From Caulobacter sp. AP07 (GTDB lineage Bacteria; Pseudomonadota; Alphaproteobacteria; Caulobacterales; Caulobacteraceae), in NCBI RefSeq assembly GCF_000281955.1, contig NZ_AKKF01000013.1:1-35549 (forward strand): 35,549 bases of DNA, written 5' to 3'. Under the pieces are notes generated by a model. That model was not told the origin of the DNA. It saw only the letters and a program-made list of their open reading frames with translations, and searched no databases. The translations under genes were made by a program, and so were the position numbers. Below, piece by piece: positions 1 through 7,310 of the stretch (position 1 is the first letter of the stretch; each line of letters opens with the position of its first letter).

Positions 1-3000
1 AAAGCCTATAACGGCTGGGCCGGGCGCAACGGGCAGGTCGGCGGCAGCTTCTACGGCGGCTTCGACCAGCCGGCCAACATCGCGCCGGACCAAAGTCCCT
101 ACGACCAGGACCGCGCGTTCGCGGTCAGCTACAACCGGCCCTTCATCACCCGCGACGGCGGCGGAACCTACGCCGGCGGGCAGGACTACCTGTTCGGCGC
201 GGACTACGCGGCGATCTACTGGCTCGAGCAGAACGGCTACAGCGTCTCCTACGTCTCGGGCATGGACACCGACCGCCTGGGCGCGAGCTACCTCACCAAC
301 CACAAGGCCTTCATCTCCGTCGGCCATGACGAATACTGGTCCGGCGCCCAGCGCGCCAATGTGGAGGCCGCGCGCGACGCCGGCGTGAACCTGCTCTTCT
401 GGAGCGGCAACGAGGTCTACTGGAAGACGCGCTGGGAAAGCAGCATCGTCGATGGCGTCGAGTACCGAACCCTGGTCTGCTACAAGGAGACCAAGTTCAA
501 CTATTCGCTGGGCGCAACGGCGCAGGACTACCCCAACGTCGACCCGTCCAACGAATGGACCGGCACCTGGCGCGACCTTCGTTTCGTCAACGCCGTCGGT
601 CCGGACGGCGTGACCCACACCGCGGCCGGCGCAAGGCCCGAGAACGCGCTCACCGGCCAGTTGTTCGGCCCCGACGGCACGGGCGAGTTCGGTGGCGCGC
701 TCGACATTCCCGCCGCCTATGCGGGGCTGCGGGTCTGGCGCGACACCGGCGTCGGGCCGAACGGCGCGCTCGACATCGCCCCCGGCATCCTCGGCTACGA
801 ATGGGACTCGTCGCCGACCGACGCGTTCCGCCCCGCCAGCCTGGTCAAGCTCTCGGAAACGACGATTCCCTGGAGTCAGATCCTGACCGATCAGGGCAAT
901 CGCACGGAGCCCGGCACGGCGACGCACAGCCTGTCGCTCTACCGCGCCCCGAGCGGCGCGCTGGTGTTCGGCGCCGGCACGGTGTTCTGGAGCTGGGGCC
1001 TCAGCAACCAGCACGATTCCAGCCCCTACGGCGCGAACATCCAGTCGACGACGCTGCAGCAGTTCACCGTCAACATGTTCGCCGACATGGGCATCCAGCC
1101 CGGTGTCTCGAACGCGATCCTGCAATCGGAGGGGCTGGTGCGGGCGCTGGCCTCCAATGATCGGATCGCCGCGACCGCCACGCTGAACGACCTGCCCGAC
1201 AGCGTTGGCGCGTTGTCGCAGGTCACGATCAGCGGCTCCGCCGCCGATATCGACAACGACCCGTCGAACGACGACGGCCGCGTCGCCCTCGTCGAGGTGT
1301 CGGTCGACGGCGGGCTGAACTGGAGGCTGGCGCAGGGCACGGCGAGCTGGACCTACAGCTGGACGCCGACCGCCCAGGGCTCCTACACCATCAAGGCGCG
1401 GGCCATCGACGACAGCCTGAACATCCGCCCGGTCAACCAGCTCGCCACCGACGTCGTCACGGTCACCGCGCCGCAGACGCCGGACACCTTCAGCCTGTTC
1501 GGGGCCTCGGTCACGCCCACGGGGCAGCTCTACAATGACGGACAGGCGGTCGAGCTCGGCGTCAAGTTCCAGGCGACGCAGGGCGGCGCGATCACCTCGC
1601 TCCGCTATTTCCGCGCGACCGGCGACTCCAACGATACCGACCAGCGCGCGGGGCATCTCTGGGCGTCCAACGGAACCTTGCTCGCGACGGTGACCTTCAA
1701 CTCGGCGCCGGGCCAATCGGGCTGGCAGGTCGCGACGCTGGCGACGCCGGTCACGATCCAGGCGGGCGCCATCTACATCGCCTCCTACAAGACCGATAAC
1801 AACTACCTGGCGATCGACAACTATTTCTCGACCACCTACAGCGATCCCTTCGGCGTGCTGAGCGCCCCGGCCAGCGGCCAGGTCGGCGGCAATGGCGTCT
1901 ATGCCTATGGCGCGGGCGTGCAGTTCCCCAACCAGACCTTCAACGCGGGGAACTACTGGGTCGACGTCGTGTTCGACCCGCCGGGCGGCGCCAATGGCCC
2001 GCCGGTGTTCACGTCGGGCGCCGCCTTCTCGACGCCTGAGAACAACACGCTGGTCGGCACGATAGGGGCGACGGATCCGGACGGGAATGCGCTGACCTAC
2101 GCCATCGTCGGCGGCGACGATCGGGCGCTGTTCACGATCAATGCGAGCAGCGGCGAACTGCGCTTCCTGGCCATGCCGGATTTCGAGACGCCGAGGGATA
2201 CGGGGGCCGACAACCACTACGCGCTGACGGTCAGCGCCTCCGACGGGATCGCGCCGCCGGTCCAGCAGGCGATCACCGTGGCCGTCACCGACCTGGCCGA
2301 GAGCCCGGCGGGCGCGGCGACCTTCGCGGGCCGCGCCATCACGGCGGAATACATCTTCGGCTCCACGCCCGACACGCTGTTCCCCACCGCCAGCGCAAGG
2401 CAGACCGCGACCGTCAACACCGCGCAGGGCGCCGTCGAGTTCGCCAACCTGCCGAACGCCGACCCGTCCGCCATCGGCAACGGACAGTACGGGCTCGCGG
2501 CGGTCGATCTCGGCGCGCTGACCGTCCAGATCCAGTTTCCCCTCGACCCGGCGGTGTTCAGCCAGGCCTACGTCCCGTTCGCCAGCGCGCAGGACAAGCC
2601 CTTCAACGGCGTGCGGCTGAGCGACGCCGACGGGCTGTTGCCGATGATCCGCGGCCTGTCGATCGTCAGCCAACGCGGCTTCACCGACCAGGCGGGAGCC
2701 AGTACGCCGCTGACGGCGAACGACTTCACCGTGACCAATGACGGATTTTTCCTCAACGCCGCCGGCAAGGGACGGCTGGTCGACGCCGATCCCGCCACGG
2801 CCGGCGCGCAGGCGAGCCAGGTCGTGCTCCTGGTGGATCTCAACGACGCGCCGGTCCCCGACGCCGAGACGGCGACCACCGCGCGGGACACGCCCGTCCA
2901 GATCGCGGCGGCGACGCTGCTGGCCGGAGACACCGACGCCGACAGCGACACGCTCACCGTCAGCGCCGTCAGGAACGCGGTCAACGGGACGGCGGGGTTC

Positions 3001-4653
3001 GACGCCGCGACGGGGACCGTCACCTTCACGCCGGGCGCGGGCTTCGTCGGAGCCGCGAGCTTCGAATACGTGGTGATCGACGGCTTCGGCGGCAGCGCGG
3101 CCGCCACGGTGACGGTCAATGTGACACCCCCCGCTTCGAACGCGCCGCCGACCGTCGGCCCGATCAACGCGGGGACGAGCAACGAGGACGCGCCGTCCGT
3201 CAACATCGACCTGCTGGCCACCGCGACGGACCCCGAGGGTCAGCCCCTCTCGGTTCAGAACCTGACGGTGACCTCGTCCAACGCCTCGCGCGCCGTGGCC
3301 TTCAGCCTGCTGCCTTCGGGCATGCTGGCGCTGTCCCCGTCGCAGTTCAACGACCTGGCGCAGGGGGCCTTCGAAACCATCACGGCCAGCTATCGCGTGT
3401 CGGACGGCGTCAGCACGACGCCCAACACCGCGACCTTGCGGATGGATGGCCGCAACGATGCGCCGGTGGCGGGCGACGACGCCTTCGCGACCGGCGAGGC
3501 CGTCGTGCTGTCCGGCAACGTCATCACCAACCTGGCCGGCCTGGATCGCGATCCGGACGGCAACGCGCTAAGCGTGGTCGCGCTGAATGGCAGCGCGGGC
3601 GGGGTCGGGACCGCGACGCTGCTCGCCTCCGGCGCCCGGCTGACCCTGAATTCCTCCGGCGGTTTCGTCTATGACCCGAACGGCGCCTTCGACACCCTGG
3701 CCAGCGGCCAGCAGGCGACCGACAGCTTTGTCTACACCGCCTCGGACGGCCTCGTCGGCGACACCGCGACGGTCACGATCACCATCAACGGCGAAACCAC
3801 CGCGGGCGTCGTGCTGAACGGCACGAGCGGGAACAATACCCTGAACGGCGGGCGCGGCGACGACACCCTCCGGGGATATGCCGGCAACGATCAACTGTTC
3901 GGCGACGCCGGCCGCGACACGCTCGACGGCGGCAGCGGGACCGACAGGGTGGATGGCGGTCGGGGGGACGACATCCTGTTGATCCGCGGCTCCGAGGCGC
4001 AGTTCGACACGCTGATCGGCGGCGATGGAACCGACACCCTGCGGGTCAATTCGGCCGGCGGCGCGGTGACCCTGGACAGGACCGCGAACATCAGCACGAT
4101 CGAGGTGTTCGACGGCGCGGGCCAGACCGTGCAGGGCAATTCCGCCGCCAACACGCTGGATTTCTCCATCTTCGCGTCGGTCGTCGGCGTCGCCTCCATT
4201 TCCGGATTGGGCGGCAATGACATCCTGACAGGCTCGAGCGGCCGCGACGTCATCTACGGCGGCTCGGGCGCCGACCAGCTCTTCGGCGGCGGCGGCGACG
4301 ACCTCCTGAACGGCGGCGGCGGCGCCGATCGGCTGACCGGCGGCGCCGGCGCCGACACGTTCGTCTATTCCGCCTTCGGCGATTCGAGCTCTTCGGCGCG
4401 CGATGTGCTCGTGGGCTTCGACGGGGCCGGCGTGGCGGGCGGCGACCTCATCGACGTTTCGGCCCTGGTCCTGGGCCAGTTCGCCTTCAACGGCACGGGC
4501 GGTTTCAGCGGCGGCGGCGTCCCCTCGATCCGCTACGTCGCCTCGGGCGGCGTGACCGATCTGCAATTCGACTACGGCAATGGCGGCGCGCCCGAGATGA
4601 TCGTGCGGGTCGAAGGCCAGTTCACATTCGCCGCCTGGGATTTCATCCTGTGA
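1..4653 (+). CDS. Large secreted RTX protein with dimethylformamidase-beta-like domain (5' partial)
   Basis: The reading frame is open from base 1, so the N-terminus lies outside the window; 1550 residues are visible. Order in visible numbering: a region to about 370 resembling the C-terminal domain of the N,N-dimethylformamidase beta subunit (motifs SVGHDEYWS, LLFWSGNEVYW, GTVFWSWGL); an Ig-like domain around 395-490; a DUF4082 domain around 494-660; a cadherin-like repeat around 668-770; an unrecognised stretch 774-946; three more cadherin/Ig-like repeats to about 1267; then two blocks of RTX GGxGxDxLxG nonapeptides (about 1273-1335 and 1403-1454) and a C-terminal stretch typical of type I secretion substrates. 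RTX repeats bind calcium outside the cell, so export by an ABC type I system is inferred; no such transporter lies in the window. Amidase activity is only suggested by the domain likeness. Confidence 0.85.
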   Translation, partial: KAYNGWAGRNGQVGGSFYGGFDQPANIAPDQSPYDQDRAFAVSYNRPFITRDGGGTYAGGQDYLFGADYAAIYWLEQNGYSVSYVSGMDTDRLGASYLTNHKAFISVGHDEYWSGAQRANVEAARDAGVNLLFWSGNEVYWKTRWESSIVDGVEYRTLVCYKETKFNYSLGATAQDYPNVDPSNEWTGTWRDLRFVNAVGPDGVTHTAAGARPENALTGQLFGPDGTGEFGGALDIPAAYAGLRVWRDTGVGPNGALDIAPGILGYEWDSSPTDAFRPASLVKLSETTIPWSQILTDQGNRTEPGTATHSLSLYRAPSGALVFGAGTVFWSWGLSNQHDSSPYGANIQSTTLQQFTVNMFADMGIQPGVSNAILQSEGLVRALASNDRIAATATLNDLPDSVGALSQVTISGSAADIDNDPSNDDGRVALVEVSVDGGLNWRLAQGTASWTYSWTPTAQGSYTIKARAIDDSLNIRPVNQLATDVVTVTAPQTPDTFSLFGASVTPTGQLYNDGQAVELGVKFQATQGGAITSLRYFRATGDSNDTDQRAGHLWASNGTLLATVTFNSAPGQSGWQVATLATPVTIQAGAIYIASYKTDNNYLAIDNYFSTTYSDPFGVLSAPASGQVGGNGVYAYGAGVQFPNQTFNAGNYWVDVVFDPPGGANGPPVFTSGAAFSTPENNTLVGTIGATDPDGNALTYAIVGGDDRALFTINASSGELRFLAMPDFETPRDTGADNHYALTVSASDGIAPPVQQAITVAVTDLAESPAGAATFAGRAITAEYIFGSTPDTLFPTASARQTATVNTAQGAVEFANLPNADPSAIGNGQYGLAAVDLGALTVQIQFPLDPAVFSQAYVPFASAQDKPFNGVRLSDADGLLPMIRGLSIVSQRGFTDQAGASTPLTANDFTVTNDGFFLNAAGKGRLVDADPATAGAQASQVVLLVDLNDAPVPDAETATTARDTPVQIAAATLLAGDTDADSDTLTVSAVRNAVNGTAGFDAATGTVTFTPGAGFVGAASFEYVVIDGFGGSAAATVTVNVTPPASNAPPTVGPINAGTSNEDAPSVNIDLLATATDPEGQPLSVQNLTVTSSNASRAVAFSLLPSGMLALSPSQFNDLAQGAFETITASYRVSDGVSTTPNTATLRMDGRNDAPVAGDDAFATGEAVVLSGNVITNLAGLDRDPDGNALSVVALNGSAGGVGTATLLASGARLTLNSSGGFVYDPNGAFDTLASGQQATDSFVYTASDGLVGDTATVTITINGETTAGVVLNGTSGNNTLNGGRGDDTLRGYAGNDQLFGDAGRDTLDGGSGTDRVDGGRGDDILLIRGSEAQFDTLIGGDGTDTLRVNSAGGAVTLDRTANISTIEVFDGAGQTVQGNSAANTLDFSIFASVVGVASISGLGGNDILTGSSGRDVIYGGSGADQLFGGGGDDLLNGGGGADRLTGGAGADTFVYSAFGDSSSSARDVLVGFDGAGVAGGDLIDVSALVLGQFAFNGTGGFSGGGVPSIRYVASGGVTDLQFDYGNGGAPEMIVRVEGQFTFAAWDFIL

Positions 4654-4715
4654 GTCTGCGCCAATAGGCGTAGCTGTCGCGGCGAAGGCCCCGGATGACG
4701 GGCGTGAGGGCGAGA

Positions 4716-4736
4716 ACGGTCGGAATCAACGACCGT
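4716..4736. promoter_or_regulatory. Dyad with GANTC in its loop, upstream of hfsK-like gene
   Basis: Perfect 7-bp inverted repeat, ACGGTCG and CGACCGT, separated by GAATCAA. The loop carries GAATC, a CcrM-type (GANTC) methylation site. It lies in the 206-base gap between the RTX gene and the hfsK-like gene. It could be a weak terminator stem for the first gene or an operator for the second; no T-tract follows. Confidence 0.3.
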
Positions 4737-4859
4737 CAGCAGAACGCAAGTCCGACGAACGTCGTTCTTCGGTCCGTAAACCCTCGTTCAATCTATCGGC
4801 GGCATGATCTTGCCCGAACATCCGGCCAAACTTCCGGCCTGGCCCGGATCGAGGTTGCC

Positions 4860-5942
4860 TTGAAGATCGACGTCGTCCCCGCCCTGGAACTGTCGCCGGA
4901 GGTCAGCACGAGCTGGTCGGCCGCGCAGGCGTCCGCGCCACGTTTCGACAGTCCGTTCCTTTCGCCCCAGTGGGCGCAGGCCGTGGCGCGCGCCCAGGGT
5001 CCGGCCAGCGGCGTCCAGGTGGCGATCCAGCATGACGTCGCCGGCCTGCCGGCCGCCTTCCTGGCGGTGCGCCGGCGCGGCTCCACCGCCATGCCGGTCG
5101 GTGCGCCGATGTGCGACTACCAGGCCATCGTGACCCGCGACGACTTCCCGGCCGATCCCCGCGCCATGCTGCTGGCCCTGGACGTGTCGCGCTACGACTT
5201 CTGCCACATGCAGGCCGACGACCCGGCCTTCCACGGCCACGGCCGGGGCCAGAACACCTCGTGGATCGTCGAGCTCGCCGAGGGCTACGACGCCTATGAG
5301 GCGCAACGCAAGGCGGCCGGGATCGGGGCGCTCAAGGACATCGACAAGAAACGCCGCAAGGCCGAGCGCGAGGTGGGCCCGGCCCGCTTCACCGCCCTGT
5401 CCGACTCGCGCGCCGACTTCGAGCAGCTGATCGCCTGGAAACGGGCCCAGCTGGCGGCCACCGGCCAGACCGACCTGTTCAAGACCGCCTGGGTCATGCG
5501 GCTGATCGAGGCCCTGTTCGAGACCCGTGATCCGCTGTTCGGCGGCGGGCTCTACACCCTGCACCTGGGCGACGAACTGGTGGCGGCGCATTTCCACCTG
5601 CGCGGCGGCGGCACGATCCATGGCTGGCTGATCGCCCACGATCCGAAGTTCGAGCGCTATTCGCCGGGGTTGCTGCTGTTCCAGGACATCCTGCGCGGCA
5701 TGGACGGCGGCCCCTACCAGCGGCTGGACCTCGGGGCCGGCGACTATCGCTTCAAGCGCGAGCTGTCGAATCGTCAGCTGAGCGTGATGTTCGGTTTCCT
5801 GGGCGCGCCCTCGGTCTCGACCCTCGCCCGCAAGGCCGTCTACGGCCTGCGCGAGGTCGCCGAATCCCTGCCCTTGGGTCCGGTGTCGGCCCTGCCGGGC
5901 AAGGCCATGCGGCGGATCGACGTGCTGCGCGGCCTGCGCTGA
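4860..5942 (+). CDS. hfsK: GNAT/FemAB-like N-acyltransferase, probable holdfast protein HfsK
   Basis: A 360-residue protein with a duplicated GNAT-type fold. The C-terminal acyltransferase core includes ELVAAHFHLRGGG, HGWLIAHDPKFERYSPG and LDLGAGDYRFKREL, as in CelD/FemAB-like enzymes. In Caulobacter crescentus, HfsK is a c-di-GMP-responsive N-acyltransferase needed for holdfast cohesion; the basic tail (ALPGKAMRRIDVLRGLR) is where such regulation would sit. The assignment rests on architecture and on synteny with creS nearby, as I recall it. I chose the TTG at 4860 because GAGG precedes it at five bases and the protein then begins KIDVVPALELS; the frame stays open back to 4695, but that extension has lower GC and no family look. 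It ends 24 bp from a convergent small gene. Confidence 0.68.
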   Translation: MKIDVVPALELSPEVSTSWSAAQASAPRFDSPFLSPQWAQAVARAQGPASGVQVAIQHDVAGLPAAFLAVRRRGSTAMPVGAPMCDYQAIVTRDDFPADPRAMLLALDVSRYDFCHMQADDPAFHGHGRGQNTSWIVELAEGYDAYEAQRKAAGIGALKDIDKKRRKAEREVGPARFTALSDSRADFEQLIAWKRAQLAATGQTDLFKTAWVMRLIEALFETRDPLFGGGLYTLHLGDELVAAHFHLRGGGTIHGWLIAHDPKFERYSPGLLLFQDILRGMDGGPYQRLDLGAGDYRFKRELSNRQLSVMFGFLGAPSVSTLARKAVYGLREVAESLPLGPVSALPGKAMRRIDVLRGLR

Positions 5943-5966
5943 CGCAACCGGTCAGCGCTCACGCCC

Positions 5967-6107
5967 CTAGATGGCGCGGATGATCAGCATGGCCAGACCG
6001 GCCCACAGTATGAGCGTGACGACGGTGACGACCAGAAGCCCGCTCGGGCGGACTTGCTGACGGCTTATGCGCGCGCGAAACGCGACGTCGCGAACCACGT
6101 GACCCAT
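5967..6107 (-). CDS. 46-residue single-span membrane protein
   Basis: Short ORF beginning MGHVVRDVAF, with a basic, Arg-rich N-terminal half (residues 6-20) followed by one hydrophobic helix (about 24-44, LLVVTVVTLILWAGLAML) and a short basic end. A strong ribosome binding site, GGAGGAA, stands seven bases before the ATG, which is the main reason for believing it. The basic N-terminus predicts N-in topology. A small hairpin (AGCCC and GGGCT, 6121-6137) lies in its leader just upstream of the binding site. No family is recognised. It converges on the hfsK-like gene, so it need not share its function. Confidence 0.6.
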   Translation of the reverse strand: MGHVVRDVAFRARISRQQVRPSGLLVVTVVTLILWAGLAMLIIRAI

Positions 6108-6244
6108 GGGTTTCCTCCACAGCCCTCTGACGGGGCTTGAACGAGGAGGAGACGCCTGTTCCGGAGATCATGCAAGCGACCTTGACTGTGTGTCCCAGGT
6201 CAAAATCCAAAAATTTCCGTGATTGGCGCCCCATTCGTGGGCAT

Positions 6245-6583
6245 TTACGACATGACGCGGTTGATCCGCAGGGTCGGTGGGTCGATCCGCCCCGCCTCCC
6301 AGGCCCGCGTCCAGGCCAGCCGGCCGACCGGTTCGCGGAACGCGAAGCGCAGCAGGTGCTCGGCGACCACGTCCTCCAGCCTGGCCAGGCTGTCCAACTC
6401 CGCCGCCTCGACGGTGACGTTCAGGCCGTCCGGTTCGGCCAGCATGACGCAGGCGCCGAGCGGCAGCGGGATCCGCGCCGAGGTGGCGTCGAGCGCCACC
6501 TCGAACCTGTGGCTCCAATGCTTGGCCAGCTGGGTCATGTAGCGCGCGGCCTTGTCGGTGTTCAGGCGGGCATGGCTCTGCAT
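6245..6583 (-). CDS. DUF2218 domain-containing protein
   Basis: A 112-residue cytosolic protein that is a DUF2218 domain along its whole length: HARLNTDKAARYMTQLAKHW near the start, then RFEVALDATSARIPLPLGAC and a C-terminal RIDPPTLRINRVMS. Proteins with this domain are commonly encoded next to, or fused to, siderophore-interacting ferric reductases, so a role in iron handling is likely but not shown here. Its start lies four bases after the stop of the PadR-type gene, so the two are almost certainly co-transcribed and the protein is probably under control of that metal-sensing regulator. No siderophore-interacting reductase is present in the window. Confidence 0.8.
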   Translation of the reverse strand: MQSHARLNTDKAARYMTQLAKHWSHRFEVALDATSARIPLPLGACVMLAEPDGLNVTVEAAELDSLARLEDVVAEHLLRFAFREPVGRLAWTRAWEAGRIDPPTLRINRVMS

Positions 6584-6587
6584 GACG

Positions 6588-7163
6588 CTAGATCCCCTCG
6601 ATGGCGGCGGCCGCGTCGTCCAGGACCTTGGCGATGGCCGAGATCTGCTCCGGCGTCAGCTGGCCAGCGGTCAGCTTCAGGCGCAGGGCGGTCTTGACGT
6701 TCTCGCGGGCCCGCATGATCTGCGGCGAGAAGGCGGCGCTCTGGGCGGCGGCTTCGGCCATGCGGGTGAACAGGCCGTGGACCGGCTGGCGGTTGCTCTC
6801 CAGGAAGGCCAGGCCTTCGTCGGTGATCGTATAGAGCTTCTTGCCGCCGCCGGCGTCAGCCGCGGTGACGTAGCCCAGCTCTTCCAGCAGGGTCAGGGTC
6901 GGGTAGATCACGCCGGGGCTGGGGGTATAGGCGCCGCCGGCGGCGGTCTCGACGGCCTTGATCAGCTCGTAGCCGTGGCTGGGCTTGTCGGCGATCAGCT
7001 TGAGCACGACCAGGCGCAGGTCGCCGTGGTCGAAGAACCGGCCCATGCGGCCGCCGCGACGGTGATGGCCTTCATGGCCGTGGAAGCCGAACGGGTGGCG
7101 GCTGTGAGCGCCGCCATGGCCGCCTTGGCGACCGGGGTGGTGGTGGAAATGACGTCCAAACAT
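6588..7163 (-). CDS. PadR-family transcriptional regulator with His-rich N-terminus (YqjI-like)
   Basis: A 191-residue regulator. Residues 1-37 hold eleven histidines (HFHHHP, HGHEGHH), followed by a PadR winged helix around 43-110 (RLVVLKLIADKPSHGYELIK, TPSPGVIYPTLTLLEELGYV) and a C-terminal helical dimerisation part. The layout matches E. coli YqjI, a nickel/iron-responsive PadR repressor of a ferric reductase gene, so metal sensing through the histidine arm is inferred. It heads a two-gene operon with the DUF2218 gene. The region before its start holds paired GATATATC palindromes, consistent with autoregulation. The ATG at 7163 is preceded by AGGA at a somewhat long spacing. Confidence 0.85.
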   Translation of the reverse strand: MFGRHFHHHPGRQGGHGGAHSRHPFGFHGHEGHHRRGGRMGRFFDHGDLRLVVLKLIADKPSHGYELIKAVETAAGGAYTPSPGVIYPTLTLLEELGYVTAADAGGGKKLYTITDEGLAFLESNRQPVHGLFTRMAEAAAQSAAFSPQIMRARENVKTALRLKLTAGQLTPEQISAIAKVLDDAAAAIEGI

Positions 7164-7182
7164 GTGGTTTTAGATCCTGTTT

Positions 7183-7250
7183 CGTTATATCGAAGTTATA
7201 GATATATCGGATTAGGATCAGGTCAAGAGCGGATTTAGATATATCTGAAA
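7183..7250. promoter_or_regulatory. Paired GATATATC operators for the PadR-type regulator
   Basis: The 8-bp palindrome GATATATC occurs at 7201-7208 and 7238-7245, 37 bp apart, each in a similar context (TAGATATATC followed by GGA or TGA). The second is part of the 10-bp palindrome AGATATATCT. A further TTATATCG lies at 7185. This AT-rich island directly upstream of the repressor gene, within otherwise GC-rich DNA, looks like the operon promoter with two operator sites. Binding by the His-rich PadR protein is inferred. Confidence 0.6.
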
Positions 7251-7265
7251 ATGATCGCGCTGAGC

Positions 7266-7293
7266 CGGGGACATGCGCATGCGCATGTCCCCG
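7266..7293. terminator. 28-bp perfect palindrome after the M3 peptidase gene
   Basis: Perfect inverted repeat with arms CGGGGACATGCGCA and its complement. It starts 18 bases beyond the stop of the minus-strand peptidase gene, where a terminator is expected, but there is no T-tract. A second palindrome of the same size with the same GGGGACA/TGTCCCC ends lies at 19714-19741, so it may belong to a repeated palindromic family. Confidence 0.5.
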
Positions 7294-7310
7294 ATCCAGT
7301 CGCTGGCGCC

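Noticed and set aside
4695..4859. Longer N-terminus of the hfsK-like protein from 4695
   Set aside because: It would contain the dyad and an AT-richer stretch, has no family resemblance, and lacks a better ribosome binding site than the TTG at 4860.
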